From: Pseudocercospora fijiensis CIRAD86
Lineage: Eukaryota; Ascomycota; Dothideomycetes; Mycosphaerellales; Mycosphaerellaceae
DNA: 64,000 bases
Assembly (NCBI RefSeq): GCF_000340215.1
Contig: NW_006921532.1
Coordinates: forward strand, 8,499,409 to 8,563,408
Direction: 5' to 3'
Shown here: in pieces, positions 43,651-56,639 of the stretch
Position numbering within the stretch: the stretch's first letter is position 1
Layout of the letters: every line of letters begins with the position of its first letter
Made by a program: the position numbers and the translations under genes
Notes under the pieces: model-generated
Told to the model about the DNA's origin: nothing
Database searches by the model: none
The model's input: only the letters and a program-made list of their open reading frames with translations

Positions 43651-44460
43651 CTAGGCGTACGATAATAGCTTAATAGCTAGCTAGGCTAGGCGTACGATAA
43701 TAGCTTAATAGCTAATAGCTCCGTAGACTAGAGTGCGTGCCTAGCGGCGAAGTAGTAGCGGTAGACTAGAGTACATACCTCGTCGGGAGTAGGTTAGAGT
43801 AGAGGTCTCTGCTATTAGCTTCGCTTTAGACTTAGTTCCTATATGAATTTAGAGCGCCTAATACTAAAGGAGGCCTCCGGTAATTTCGATAACTGCTAGC
43901 AATTCTAGCCTTAGGCATTTAACTAGTAGCAGTCGGCGGCTATAGCGTTAAAAGTGCGATAATATATAGCCGTTATTGTTGCCTTGCTATTATAGCGTAA
44001 ATAGCGCAATCCTATTAGTAGAGGTAAACCTTACCTACGATACGCTAATATAGACCTACGCTTCCTAGTTTAACTTCTTCTTCTTCTATATATACTAATA
44101 TACTAACACCCCTAGCAATATACTAGCTATCGGCTTCTAATAGCAATAGTATCGATACCTCTTTATCGTATATAGGTAGCTCTATAGCGATTAATACTAT
44201 TCCTTACTAGTTCTACGGCTTGCTACTAATAGAGCCGCTTGTCTAATAGTTGAGGTTCCTCGATAGGTAGAGTTTGTTTAGTCCTTCTCTTAAGGTCTCC
44301 GATAGGCTTTGCTAAGTAAGATATTGCGAGGCGACTCTCCTAGCGAGTAGGTATACTATAGCTTTAGCGGGCGTCGACTACGCATTTAACCGAAAGAGTA
44401 TAGTTATTATTAGATCGCAGTCTTATCTTAGTATAACAAACTGCGGGTCTCGGGTAGATT

Positions 44461-44710
44461 AGCGGAGGTAAAAACTCTTTAGTAAGGTATACCTATAATA
44501 CGGCTAACGGTCTAACTCGGTAAAAACTCTTTAGTAAGGTACACCTTAAGTAGCGGCTCGATAGCGACTCTCCTACTAAGTAGGTTAATAGGTTCGTAGT
44601 ATTACTATAGGTCTAACTCGGTAAAAACTCTTTAGTAAGGTATACCTTAAGTAGCGGCTAGGCCTAATTCGGTAAAAACTCTTTAGTAAGGTATACCTTA
44701 AGTAGCGGCT
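44461..44710. repeat. Repeated GGTAAAAACTCTTTAGTAAG unit
   Basis: Four spaced copies of a roughly 40-bp unit beginning GGTAAAAACTCTTTAGTAAG and ending in TAAGTAGCGGCT occur in 250 bp. The spacing is irregular. Confidence 0.85.
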
Positions 44711-45519
44711 ACAGGCTTCCTACGTTCGGATTCTTTATAGGATAATATACGCGCATCTAGTTAAGTCGGCGTAACGCCTTCGTTAGGACTGTTAGTTATA
44801 ATAACCTTAGTGCGTAAGGGCCTCTAGTATACTCAAGCCCGAAGGCGCTTAGTCTTAGTCTTAGTCTTTACTGCTATACGACTATAGCCCTTTGCGTATT
44901 AAGACTGCTATTCGACTATAGTACGCACCGATCCGAACCGAGCGTATTAAGACTATTATCCGACTGCAGTGCGCCTCCTCTTCTATTCTAGCAAGCGTAT
45001 TAATATTGCTATACGACTATAACGCGCTCGACAACCCTTTTCTACGGTATCTCTAACACTAAGGGCGCGGTTACACTCTATTATTGTCTAGGTACTAATA
45101 AGTGTCGCTTTAGCGAATAAGCTATTATTGTTTTACTTAATAAGTCCCTTCCTATACACCTCGCGTACTATAGTTAGTAATAGAATGCGTTAATTGTTAC
45201 GCATTGCGCGTAGTATATAGGCTATATACAACACTAGTATGCTTCGGAGTGTATGCTTCTATAGCCGCTTAGTGCCGCTAGTTAATTAGATCCCCGGACG
45301 CTACTATTCGTTTTCTCTGCCTTATATAGTAACTAGTTATCGGAATAATCGTTCTAGGGAGAGTCTAAGCAATAGAGGGCGTTAACGTAAGAGGGCTATC
45401 GTAGCTTCTCGAAGGGTGCTTTTACGAGCGCTCGATATATATTATCGCCCTACGTATCTATCCTTGCCGTATATGTTATAGTGTCTATAAGAGCATGCGG
45501 TGCAATAAGTATAGTACTA

Positions 45520-45621
45520 GTCTCGCTAGTAACTTCTTGCTAGTAACTTCTCGCTAGTAACTTCTCGCTAGTAACTTCTCGCTAGTAACTTCTCGCTAGC
45601 GTTAGTAACTTCTCGGGTTTT
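45520..45621. repeat. 14-bp tandem repeat GCTAGTAACTTCTC
   Basis: About six to seven head-to-tail copies of GCTAGTAACTTCTC. The first differs by one base and the last is preceded by a short insertion. Confidence 0.9.
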
Positions 45622-45904
45622 GGAGGCGGTTCTTAGTGCCTAAGGCGGCCGTCGTTATTGTATTAGACACTTTTGTTAGCGCTATTTACTAGAAATGCGC
45701 GCAATCGGCGTATCTTGCTATATTAGTAATATGCTATTATAAAAGTCGTAAAAGTCGTAAAGTCGGTATTGTAAATACGCGGAAGGAAGCAGCTATAACG
45801 TTTAATCCTACTAATTAAGCGCTCTGCTATACTAAATCCGGGGTCTTAGCGGGACTCGGTATCCTTGTCGCTTCCTCGAATTTACGCTTCTCGCCTAGCT
45901 CTTA

Positions 45905-45965
45905 TATACTATCGATACCTACGACTATCGATACCTACGACTATCGACACCTACGACTATCTATA
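45905..45965. repeat. 16-bp tandem repeat CTATCGATACCTACGA
   Basis: Three near-identical head-to-tail copies, one carrying CAC in place of TAC. Confidence 0.85.
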
Positions 45966-46104
45966 AACCCTTATCGCAAAGGACACGATAGAAGAGCCTG
46001 CTTAGCGAGCTTACAAGGACATAATAGAAGGGTAGTTAGGAAGGACCTTATTAAATGCTAATTCTAGTGCTATCCCTATTGCTAATTCTAGCTTAACTAG
46101 ATAT

Positions 46105-46540
46105 TACATATTATACGCTAGCTCTTATAGAAGCAACTTAACTAGGCATTATACGCTAGCTCTCGCAGAAGCAGCTAAACTAGGCACTACTATACGCTAG
46201 CTCTCGTAGAAGCAGCTAAACTAGACACTACTATACGCTAGCTCTCGTAGAAGCAGCTAAACTAGACACTACTATACGCTAGCTCTCGTAGAAGTAGCTA
46301 AACTAGGCTAGCTATTGTAGAAGCAGCTAAACTAGGTATTACACGCCTACTCTCGTAGAAGTAGCTAAACTAGGCTAGCTCTCGTAGAAGCAGCTAAACT
46401 AGGCTAGCTCTCGCAGAAGCAGCTAAACTAGGCATTATACGCCTGCTCTCGCAGAAGCAGCTAAACTAGGCCTGCTCTCGTAGAAGCAGCTTAACTAGGC
46501 CTATACTCGTAGAAGCAACGCGATCGAGCGTAGTGTTACG
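46105..46540. repeat. Composite AGAAGCAGCTAAACTAGG tandem array
   Basis: More than ten copies of AGAAGCAGCTAAACTAGG (some AGTAGC) are joined by GCTAGCTCTCGT-type spacers. The unit length alternates between roughly 41 and 25 bp. The mixture of long and short units suggests unequal exchange before RIP. Confidence 0.85.
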
Positions 46541-46624
46541 GCTTACTTTTCCGGGGATAGGATAAGGACTTAGCGAGCTTATAAGGACATAATAGAAGGG
46601 TAGCTATAACGGATATTGTTAATG

Positions 46625-46870
46625 CCATTTCTAGCGCCATTTCTACTGCCTATTCTACTGCTATTTCTAGCGCTATTCTACTACTATTTCTAGCGCTATT
46701 CTACTGCTATTTCTAGCGCTAATTTACCGCCAATTCTAGTACTATTTCTAGCGCTATTTCTAGCGCTATTTCTAGTGCTATTTCTAGTGCTATTTCTAGC
46801 GCTATTTCTAGCGCTAATTCTAGCGCTAATTCTAGCGCTAATTCTAGCGCCAATTCTAGCGCTAGCTTTT
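46625..46870. repeat. 12-bp tandem repeat CTATTTCTAGCG
   Basis: About twenty variant copies of CTATTTCTAGCG/CTAATTCTAGCG in a nearly continuous array. Differences between copies are mostly single T/C or A/T changes. Confidence 0.9.
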
Positions 46871-46929
46871 ATAGAAGCAGCTAAACTAGGCAGGGTTAGC
46901 GGCGACGGCTTAGTAATCCTATCGGCGAG

Positions 46930-49489
46930 CTACCTAGTAACTAGCCTATAAGACGGAGACTAGCTTCTAATAGCGTACGGTTCCTACGTAGCTTACGGCT
47001 ACCTCTCTTCCTAGTAGTACGAGTAACTATACTTAATAACTGCTCGGCTCTCTTAGCTCGCTCCGATTTAACTTAATTAATCCGGCGCGCTCTATATCGA
47101 GGTACCTAGCTTATTACTAGGCTTATAGAGGCAGGACGCTTATTACGCGGATTATCCGGACTACGAGCGATAGTAGTACCTATAGTAACAGCCGAAGCGG
47201 ATAGAAAGGTAGAGGCTAGATTGCCTAAAAGTACTATATTAAGCGTAACTATCCGACTAGGTAGCCTAGGGCTAGTACTAGGACTAGAAGCAGTAGTAGC
47301 GGCAGTCGCTCTCTCGATCTAATTCGTACGAAGACCTATCCTAGCTACCTCGCTACGGGAGGACTCTATAATACCGGCCTAGACGGCATTTCGCGTAGCG
47401 TTCTATACAGCAAGGCGCTATACTAGAGACACTATCGAAGTATTTAGTAATACGGGTCGGCCGGCCGTAGATTAAGAACTAGAAGCGAGTCTAGTAGTAG
47501 TAGCAGTAGTAGCAGCTTTCTTCTCTTCCTCTGCTACGCGTTGCTTATCTACGCGCTTCTTAGCTTTCGTATTAAGACTAGCCTTCTACTTAGCAAAGAT
47601 ACTTGTACCGATTCGCTTAATCTTATTAATTAGCTCGTATAACGCAAATAGGCGCTAGTCGATATCCTAAGCTTTAAACTAGTCGATAAAATCGACCGAC
47701 TTCTGCTTAAATAGCCGCTAATTAACGACAATATCCTCCTATTGCTCGAGCTAGCTCGTAGTAGTAAACACATTATAGATACTCTATAGCCTACGGCCTT
47801 CTAGTATAGTCTTTAACGGCAGGTCGAATATATAGCGATAAGTCTATTCTAGGTACTTATTGTTCTTAGAAGACAACTAGGCCTATAGCTTCTAGAAGGC
47901 AATAGCCGGACGTATCCTATTTCCTAGCTTACGGAAGATTAGACCTATAGCTTCTGCCGGTAGCCTACTATTATAAAGGAGATCGAGGGTAGGGTTATAG
48001 GCATTATAGTAGTGCTCGCTCGGTAGTAGGTCTTATAGATATATTACCTTATCCTCGCTAAGGTACTAGAGGATTACCTTACGAGGGCAGATACTATAGT
48101 CTCGATATCGATCGTTCTAGAAATGCATCTAGATCTTTAGAATCTTCTCGCGGGTAGCTATCTCTGCCTTAGTCTAATACTTCGGATCCGTACTAGCATC
48201 TGTATCTATATCTATATCTGTATCGCTAGCAGTACTTATATCGCTATAGTCTCCTTTAGCATCCTCTCCGGGAATTTGTAACTACGATAGGCTTAAGGAA
48301 CGGCCTAGCGTATAGCGATACTAGTATAATCTTCGGACTCTTATCGCTAAATAATAAGAATTAGGACGAGGCTACTTCTTGCTATTATTAATTAGGTATA
48401 GTAAGAAGACTAAGGCTATACTCCGCTTGCCCTACTATAGAAGGGTACGACTAATACGACTAAGTCGCTATATTAAATCTTTAATGTCTCGAGTTATCGG
48501 ATACTTAATCTAGGCGACAATCTCGATATCTAGGATATTTAGACCGATACTAAACGCAGTCGTAGCGATTATAATACGAATGTTCGATAGGCTATCGGAG
48601 CCCTCTATAGTACGACTATATTGCTTGTATCGACGAGTCTAGTCGCGCTTAGCTACGCTACTAGTATAGAACGAGACGGTAGTATAAACATTTATACTAG
48701 CATTGCTCTATATATATCGCTTTTTTAGATCGCTATAGGTAGATATTATAGCAACTAGCTATATTCGAATAATACTAGCTAGCTCTTATACAGACTTCCG
48801 ACTATTAATAAATAGTAGAGCCTTCTTAATGCCTTAAGGTATAGCTTCCTTGCTTTCTAGATCGAAGGCTCTATCGATTGCGAAGTATAGGTAGTTATAC
48901 CCTCTAAGCTAGTCTTTATCGATAGTCCGTAAGATATATATAGTATCTAGTCGATTAATACTACTACGGAGAACCTTAGTCTTATACGGTTTATTTCTAA
49001 GAGGTCGGAAGCTACCGTTCTTAGCTATAAAGTCCTCTGTTTCCTTAGACACTAGCGATAGTTAGCTCGGTTTAGTTTAGCTTAGCTCGATCTACTTACT
49101 AGTAGTAGAACAGCCTAACTATACCGTATCGGTGCGTAGTAGCTTCCGTAGCGAGAAGATCTAGGCATATTCCTTACGAAACTCCTTCTACTTCGCTACT
49201 AGGTGTATCTCGTCGATTATAACTAAACTAATCCGAGCCCGGGCCTTTAGGTCTCGAATAATAGCTCGGAAATCCTCGCTAGCTGCAGTTTCTAGACTAA
49301 GGATAATATAGTAGACCTTGCTATCTATAATCTTCTAAAATAGGTTACGATCTATACTCTTATTCTCTGCGGTAATATTAACTATATTAATTAGATAGTT
49401 AGCTTATCGGGCAGTCTCGCGCACATCCTCTATATACTCCTTACTAAGACGATTTAATAGAGTAATTTTAATAACTACTATGCCCGTTA
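46930..49489 (-). pseudogene. RecQ-like helicase relic, C-terminal part
   Basis: On minus, continuing from the 56645-57300 fragment across the retrotransposon, the frame shows SF2/RecQ motifs in order. TGIVVIKITLLNRL (motif Ia) lies just inside the insertion site. LVIIDEIHLVAK (a DExH motif II, about 49185-49225), KKALLFINSRKS (motif IV, about 48790-48840) and IIIATTAFSIGLNILDIEIV (motif V, about 48530-48590) follow, then RLSRISRT where RecQ proteins have the GRAGR-type motif VI. Many stops are TAG. The boundary toward 46930 is approximate. Telomere-linked RecQ helicases (TLH) of fungi are the closest type that I can name; that is inference. Confidence 0.7.
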
Positions 49490-49494
49490 ATAGG
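49490..49494. other. 5-bp target duplication ATAGG, left
   Basis: ATAGG directly precedes the left LTR and is repeated exactly at 56640-56644 after the right LTR. Confidence 0.9.
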
Positions 49495-49691
49495 TGTAAG
49501 AAGGGTATATTAGCAGGTAGATAGGGTAGTAGTAGGTATAGGTAGTATTCGATAAGGAGCTAGGAGGAGAGGGAGGAAGGTAGGTAAGTTGGCCTATTGC
49601 TAAGCGCCAAGCCCTGCCTAAGGCATTAAGACCCTAACTTCACTCGAGCCCGGTTATATACTAATTACGTATAACCTCTTTGGTCCTAATA
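49495..49691 (-). repeat. LTR, left copy (3' LTR of the element)
   Basis: 197 bp, nearly identical to 56443-56639. It begins TGTAAGAAGGG and ends CCTAATA, where an original ...CA end has become TA. The coding domains are on minus, so this is the 3' LTR. A purine-rich tract on minus (49692-49705, AGAAGGGAAGCG) abuts it internally, as a polypurine tract should. Confidence 0.93.
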
Positions 49692-50989
49692 TACGCTTCC
49701 CTTCTAAAGGCCGCGCCCTCGTAGCCGGTCTTTGTTCTAGTCTCAACCTCTATTGCTACTAACTTAGTAGGTCTAATAGGCTGCTTAGTCCGCGCTAAAT
49801 TAAACGCACAACTACCGATTATATAACTATACTAAACCTCACCTTCTAACACAATATCTAACTCTAACTACGCTATCCTTACATACAATAAAGTAATATA
49901 TAACTATAAGAATTAAGGACTATTGACTAATTACAATACGAGCGTACCTTCCCTACTATAATAGGTAGGTATACGGGGTATTGTAGCACTGCCCCCGTTC
50001 TACGTAATATCGTACCGAGTTCTTTACGTCTACTCTAAAAGACCTAGCTATATCCGCTTCCGAGGGTTGTCCGCTTCCGAGGGTTTGTTCTTATTATTAC
50101 GAGGGCTATTATTGTTCGTAGTTTCGCTAGCCCTAATTAGTTAGGTTTAGTAGCCTTCAATTGTTAATCTTATCTTATCTTTTTAGAAAAAACACAGCTC
50201 GTCTAGTTTCTATAAGTAAAGGCTATTATAAGTGCAGTAGTAGAGGTTCGCCTCGCTTAAAGGGTTAGATAGATCGAGGAGTAACCTATTGTCTACAAGA
50301 TCGACCCTAGCCTACTTAGCTCTATAGTTTTGCCCTTAGTTAGTCTATTAGTCGCTTAATCTTTTAGGCGGCTTAAAGTTTTAACTTAGCCTTAAAGTTT
50401 TAATCAAAGTTTTGATTAAGGTGCCTTAGGCTCGTAGTACAGGTAAGGTTGTATCTATAGGCGCGGTAATAATAGCAAGTAATGTCGATAATAGTAGCGC
50501 TAGTCGTCTTAGCGCTAACTTTACCTTGCTTTCGATTTCCTTCTTCGACTAATAACAACTCGGTAACACCGTTACTAATATAGCGGTGTCCTTCCTTTCT
50601 TAAATAGCAACACACTCCGTAATACCGTTACTAATATAGCCGCGCTAGCCATCTTCTAACACACCGTTATTCGTACGCGCGCGCGTGCATTCTCGTCGAT
50701 TACCTAGGCCTCGAGGCCTCGGTAGAATAAAGGAATAAGAGGTAGAGTCTTTGAAAGAGTAGTAACTAATTAACGCGTCGTAGCGCGCTTGTTAACACTC
50801 GGTACGCGTTTACTATAGTAGTATAGTCTTATTGTCTCTTATTGCTAACAATTGCTTGCCTCTAATTAGTTAGCTAATAGCACCCCGGGGGTAGCATTAA
50901 TCCTAGGCCTTAATAGTAACATTATAAGCTTTTAGCCTTCTTCTTGTTCTTTACGCTAGTCTAATACTTATCTAACAACTCGGTTATGT

Positions 50990-51110
50990 CCTTAAAGGAA
51001 CCTTTAGCTTCCTATAAGTCCTATTTAGGTAAATAGCCTTGCTATCTTAATAGGTACTCCTTCTTGCCTTTCCTAGTCCGGTGCTATAGGATACGTTCTA
51101 TAGACTATAG
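50990..51110 (-). pseudogene. Integrase C-terminal chromodomain relic
   Basis: On minus the frame reads ERIL.HRTRKGKKEYLLR.QGYLPK.DL.EAKGS, with stops where chromodomains carry Trp and other residues. This fits the VxxIL...KYLVKWxGY...xxSWE pattern of chromovirus integrases, which target marked heterochromatin. Confidence 0.75.
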
Positions 51111-51499
51111 CTCTTCCCTATCCGCTAGTATGTCTTCGTATTTAGCAGGTGCTTTATCCCCCTCGCGTAGGTAATATAGCTTAAGGAGGGATATATAGAA
51201 GGTGTTATAGATAGTGTAATAGGGAGGAAGCTACAACTAATAGGCCTATACGGAGGAGCCCTTAACTTCTCGAATACGGAATAGGCTAATGTATCTTAGT
51301 GCGAGCTTGGGCCTTGTTTTGCCGTTAGGTAATAGGTGCTTGCGGATGCGGAGGTTCTTAGTACTTAGTATAACTATGTCGCCTTATTTGAAGGTTATCG
51401 GCGTATAGTGCTTATCGTAGTAGGTCTTTTAGTACTCTTAAGCCTTTGTCAACTTCTCGGCTATCTTAGTATAGATTTCTCGTATCTTCTAAACCCTCT

Positions 51500-52700
51500 T
51501 AATAGCCGCTAGTGTTTCGGGTACTTAACGCGCTTCCCTTTCCTTACGCTCGGCCTCGAGCGAGGTAAATAGGTCTTGTAGTAAGGTAGCGTTCTAGCCT
51601 ATTATAGCAAAATAAGGGGAGACCTTAGTAGATAAGTAGACACTGTTATTATACACGAATTTAGCTAGTTATAGGAGGTCGACCTAGTCCTCGGGGTTCT
51701 TATTAATGTAACTACGTAGGTACTGCTATAGGGTAGTATTCTGCCTCTCTGTTTGACCGTTAGTCTGTAGATAGAAGGCTATTAATAGCCGATGCTTCAG
51801 TCTTAGCTGTAAGCAAATCTCGCTCTAATAGTAAGATATTAGTATCGATCTATAATCGGATACGATCCCCTTAGGGGTTCCCCAATAGATATAGAAGATG
51901 TTAGTCTATAGCGCCTCTGCTATATTAATAGTAGTCTAATCCTTACGAGTAGGAATGTAGCGAGCACCCTTAGTAAATCGGTCTATAACGACTAATATAG
52001 CGTTAAAGACGTCTTTGCTTCCTCTTCGCTTAGTAGGGGGAAGACCTATAATAAAGTCTATTATAAGCTCTATAAAAGGCTTCTTTAGAATAGGGAGTAA
52101 AGACAACTCGCTAAATAGTAAGTGCTTTAGTGCTTTAACTCGCTAGCATACTACATAGGTCTGTATATACTCCTTTATATACCGCTTACTATTTAGCTAG
52201 TAGTATATACGCGATAGTAACTCGTGCGACCTCTCTATACTATAGTAACTAGCGAGCTCACTATTATAGTGCCTCTTTAAAAGCTCTTGTCTAATCGATT
52301 ATTTAGCGGGGATATAGTATCTGCCCTTAAACTTTAAGTAACCTTTATCGTCGATCGACTAACTATTACTCTTACTAGATCGAGTCGCCCGTCTACTTAT
52401 AAGCCTATTAATACGCTCGATAGTAAAGGCGTCCCTCTACTAAGTATATAACAGCTTATCTATAAACGATTAACTATCCCTATTTATAAGGTTATTTAAT
52501 AGCACCCTCGCTATTAAACGAGGTACGTATTATATGCATCTAATAGTACTAGTAGCCGGAACTACTACAACCTCTTCTATAGTGCTGTTGCTATAGATAG
52601 CAATATCTTCAATCGAGTTATTATAGCTCGAGCGATCTACGTCCTTCTTAACGTATACTAGAAGAACGACAACTCCGCTATAGTATTTATTGCTGCCGCG
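51500..52700 (-). pseudogene. Integrase region relic
   Basis: Position between RNase H-like sequence and the chromodomain identifies this as the integrase region. The frame is heavily interrupted, and I did not resolve the HHCC and DDE residues one by one. Confidence 0.5.
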
Positions 52701-53399
52701 GGGTCCGGAAGTCCGCTTATCCTGCGCTTGCTTATTAATAATACGGGCTATAGCAATCTTATACTGCAGGGTTAGAAACAATAAATTAATGTACTAAGTC
52801 TCGCTGTCGTAATTAGGTCGCCTCGATAGGCTATTAGTAGGGTTACTTATACCTAGCCGATATAATATATTAAAATCAAACCTAGCGAGGTAGACGGCCT
52901 ATCTAGCCTGTCGACCTACAACCCTAGTAACCTTAGTAATGCTACGGAGGTTATTATAGTCTATATAGACCTAAATAGTATACTATACACTATCGAGATA
53001 GTGCCTCTAATACTTAAAGGCCTCGACAATAGCTAGGAGCTCTTGCTCGTAGGTCTCGTAGCGACGCTCTATATCGATTATCTTTCGTAAAAAGAAGGCA
53101 ATTAGGTGCTAGTAATAGTCCTTATCTGATTGCTATAATATAATAGCCGATATAGCGAACTATAAAGCGTTAGTCTTAATACGGATCTACTTGCTTAGTA
53201 TAAAATAGTATAGCAAGGGGACTTTAGTAAATCGCTTCTTTAGACCGTTAAAAGCGGCTTATGTCTTGTTAGTCTATTTGAATTCTCTAGACGGGTTAGC
53301 CTTAGTTTTAGTAAGCTTAGTTAGTAGCATTACATACCTCGAATAGCCCTTAATAAATCGGCGATAGAAGTTAGCAAAACCGAGGAACGACTATAGTTC

Positions 53400-54170
53400 C
53401 TTAATTAACGTAGGAACAGGCTATTTAGTAATAGTCTTAATCCGATTAGGATTAGCCTTAACACCCTCGGTTAATACGAGGAAGCTAAGGAATAATACCT
53501 CCTTAGTAGCAAAGGTGTATTTAGAAGGTTTATAATATAGTCTATAGGCTCGTAGGCGGTCGAGGACCTTACGTACTACGGCCTAGTGTTCTATAATATT
53601 AGGTAAATATATGTAAACTAGGATGTTATCTAGGTAAACTATACAGAGATAGTCTAATAGGCCCGAAAGGGCCCGATTAATATAGGACTAGAATGTTATA
53701 GGGGCATTAGCTAAGCCAAATAGCATAACTAAGTACTCGAAATAGCTATAGCGAGTGCGAAAGGCCGTTTTCTATTCGTCGCCCTTACGAATGCAGATAC
53801 GATAGTACGTATCCTTAATGTCTAGTATAGTATAGAAGTAAGTACTAGAAAGGCGATCGAGGGTCTTATTAATAAGCAGAAGTAGACAGCGGTCTTTAAT
53901 AGTAATAGTATTAAGCCCGCGGTAATTAATATATAGACGTAGGCTACTATCCTTCTTTAGTACGAACAGGATAGGTATACTAGTAGGGCTGTTACTATAT
54001 CGTATCCGGCTATTAGCTAGGTTTTCCTCTAGATACTTACGTAATATAGCAAGCTCTCGTTTACTAAGGTTATAGAGGGGGCTAAAAGGAACCTCCTTGC
54101 CCTCTATAATGTTAATCTTATAATCCGTCTCTTTAAATATAGGCAATGTCGACGCTAGGTAGTGTTTAAA
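53400..54170 (-). pseudogene. Reverse transcriptase relic
   Basis: An uninterrupted 124-codon piece (53772-54146, minus) contains SLRLYINYRGLNTITIKDRC, the fingers/palm entry of Ty3/Gypsy RT, then FYTILDIKDTYYRICIRKGD. Further along, at about 53625-53640, the active-site motif reads YLDN instead of YLDD. That Asp-to-Asn change is a G-to-A transition on the coding strand, consistent with RIP, and would abolish polymerase activity. Confidence 0.88.
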
Positions 54171-54913
54171 TACATTAATATAGGTCTCTCGGATAGGCTC
54201 TAGTATACGAGCAAGCTAATTAGGGTCTATGCTATCCGGGGGTATAGGTTCATCGTTATTACTACTAAGTAGGTCGGTAGTCGGATTAGCTAAGGCAGGT
54301 GTTAGGTTGCTAATAAACAGGACCCTAATATCGTTAGGGCACTCGCTAACATTAATGTATTTAATGTCCTCTTTTCTAGCGATTCTAAATCGCTACTTCT
54401 AGAGGCCTAGGTCTATAGCTATAGCGTAGTACTTAAGAACAGGGTTACTAATAACAATATCGGATAGGAGGCTGTCTATGTCTACTGCGTAGGTAGTAAA
54501 GTCTAGTAGGCGCTTATTTCCGAGGTCGTCCTTTAGAGCTATAGGAATATAGTAGGCCCTATAGGTTAAGTGCCGAGCGTTATTAAACTAAGCAAGGGTT
54601 AGCAGGTTAGTCTTCGGCAGTTGTCGAAGGTCTAATTGCTTAGCTAGGCGATAGCTAATAAGGGCACTAACTGAATTTCCTAGATCTAGTATAACCTTAG
54701 TTTAATAGGTAGTGCCCTTCGTATCCTATATAAGGAAGGAGCGTATTATAGCTAGCACAATGTCGATAGTCTTACGCCGTACGAGGCTAACAGTTAGTGC
54801 GGCGCTTACTCTTTTTTCGAAGGTTAGCCTATAGGGATAGCGTTAGCCGCTAAGAGGTGCTTTCGGTATTTAGCGGAAGCACGATTAATTCGGGCCTAGT
54901 CCTTAGGTTTGTC

Positions 54914-54955
54914 GCATTGGCCTAGTAGATAGCTAGTGCTGTTACAATTAAAGCA
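54914..54955 (-). pseudogene. Gag zinc-knuckle remnant
   Basis: On minus this reads CFNCNSTSYLLGQC, i.e. a CX2CX4HX4C knuckle in which the His has become Tyr, a C-to-T transition typical of RIP. It locates the gag/pol junction of the chromovirus. Confidence 0.8.
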
Positions 54956-56442
54956 CTTCAATCCGGTTAGTAGACTGCCGTAGCTATTGTTACTATTGTT
55001 AGCCGAGCGGTTAGCATTATAGGGATACGAGCCCCTTCTACGGCCCCTATCGCGGCCTCCTCTATATAGCCGCCGGCTACGGCCTCTTCTACGATCGTTA
55101 CTATTCCTATTATTAGCATTGTTATCCTAGTAGGAACCTTAGTTTCCTCCGTAGCTACCCCGGTTACTACGGTTAGTACTAGCTAGTCGGATTCTCGATT
55201 CTAGTCGCTATTAGAGCTAAACAGCCCGTTTGGCTGTTTCTACTTCGACTATAAATTAAATGCGTATTAGATTAGCTTGTTCGAATACGCGGCGACGGTC
55301 TAATTCGAGGATAAGCTCCTATCTAAGTTTTAGGCGTATCTCGGAGATCTATATAGAATTAGTCTTAGGCGGAAGGTCGTCTTTAAGGGTTTTTAAATAG
55401 GCCTCGAATAAGCGGGCCGATTAGTTAGTCTTTTGCTTAGCTCGAAGGTACTAGTCCTAAGTATGTTATTGCCTTAGTATAGGGTTTCTAAGGGTGTCTA
55501 GTATAATAGTTTTGTAGGTTTGCTACTAAATAGCAGTCTAGTTATTAAGGGAGTCGAAATAGTTATCCTATATACGCTTTAGGTCGCTATTAATATACTA
55601 TATAGCGTATACGACTAAGGAATAGTCGTCTAGTAGCGCTCTTAGTGCGTTGCGCTAGTTAAGTTTATAGTTACGAATGTAGTCGTTATACTGCTTCCGA
55701 CTAGAGCTATTAAATACGGTGTAGTCCTTAAGTTTAGTATCCTTCTTTTAGATAGGTAGTAAAGAAGGTCCTACTATTAGCTTAGCAGTAGTTGTTAGAG
55801 ATTCCTAGAGGTAGCGAATCTTAAGAAGATTATCCTTTAGCTATTGTTCTTAACGTAAGGCAGTAAGCCTGTTTTAGGTAGCTTCTTAAAGTCTCGCTAC
55901 TAGTTAGGGACTAAAGGCTAGCTAGCTATATCGACGGTTAACAATATTATTAAGAATGTCGTCGATAGGCAATTCTAGGTCGTTACCTAGAATTGCAGGT
56001 TCTTCTTTAGTAGGTCCTATAGTAGGCTCTTCGGTAGGAGGCACTTTAGTAGGTACTTTAGTAGGCACTTTAGTAGTAGGCACTATACTACTAGCGTTGT
56101 TATTGCTAGCGCTGCTAGCGGCAGTACGGTTGTTATTGCTTCGTAATAAGCCGGCTATTATAATAGGGGGTAATACTAATGCTATATTATTAGCCCCTAT
56201 AATGCGGATATAGCGGAATTAGTAGATATCTATTATATTAGTCTAGTACGATTAACTTAGTATAATAGGCCGTGTAGAAGGCCTTGCTTAATAATTAGTA
56301 CGGTTGTTTCGATAGAATAGTACGTATAGGTCCCGTTCTTTAGGCGCAATATAGTTAGATTAGTCTTGTTCGTAGCTATACCGCTAAAAGCTTAAAATAA
56401 GGACTATCTAGCTACTACCCTTAAAGGGTAGATCGAATACTA

Positions 56443-56639
56443 TATAAGAAGGGTATATTAGCAGGTAGATAGGGTAGTAGTAGGTATAGGTAGTATTCGA
56501 TAAGGAGCTAGGAGGAGAGGGAGGAAGGTAGGCAAGTTAGCCTATTGCTAAGCGCCAAGCCCTGCCTAAGGCATTAAGACCCTAACTTTACTCGAGCCCG
56601 GTTATATACTAATTACGTATAACCTCTTTAGTCCTAATA
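56443..56639 (-). repeat. LTR, right copy (5' LTR of the element)
   Basis: 197 bp, equal in length to 49495-49691, with a few transitions (for example TG to TA at the outer end). I could not identify the primer-binding site confidently in the adjacent internal sequence. Confidence 0.93.

Larger units (their letters stand above)
43561..46929. other. Tandem-repeat-rich RIP-mutated block
   Basis: About 3.4 kb with no readable gene but at least five separate short tandem arrays (listed individually), joined by degenerate TA-rich sequence. It lies between the plus-strand DUF6589-like relic and the minus-strand helicase relic. It may be the 3' half of the former element or decayed subtelomere-like DNA. 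Confidence 0.55.
49495..56639 (-). mobile_element. Ty3/Gypsy chromovirus retrotransposon, RIP-mutated
   Basis: A full-length 7145-bp element in minus orientation. It has 197-bp LTRs at both ends and a perfect ATAGG target duplication (49490-49494, 56640-56644). Reading from right to left it carries a Gag-like region with zinc-knuckle remnant, reverse transcriptase, RNase H-like sequence, an integrase region and a chromodomain-like C-terminus: the Ty3/Gypsy order. The coding frames are broken by stops and by changes at catalytic positions. It sits inside the RecQ-like helicase relic, in the same orientation. Confidence 0.93.

Noticed and set aside
43591..46870. CRISPR-like appearance of short repeats
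   Set aside because: Units are head-to-tail tandem repeats without unique spacers, in a eukaryotic genome; no cas genes.
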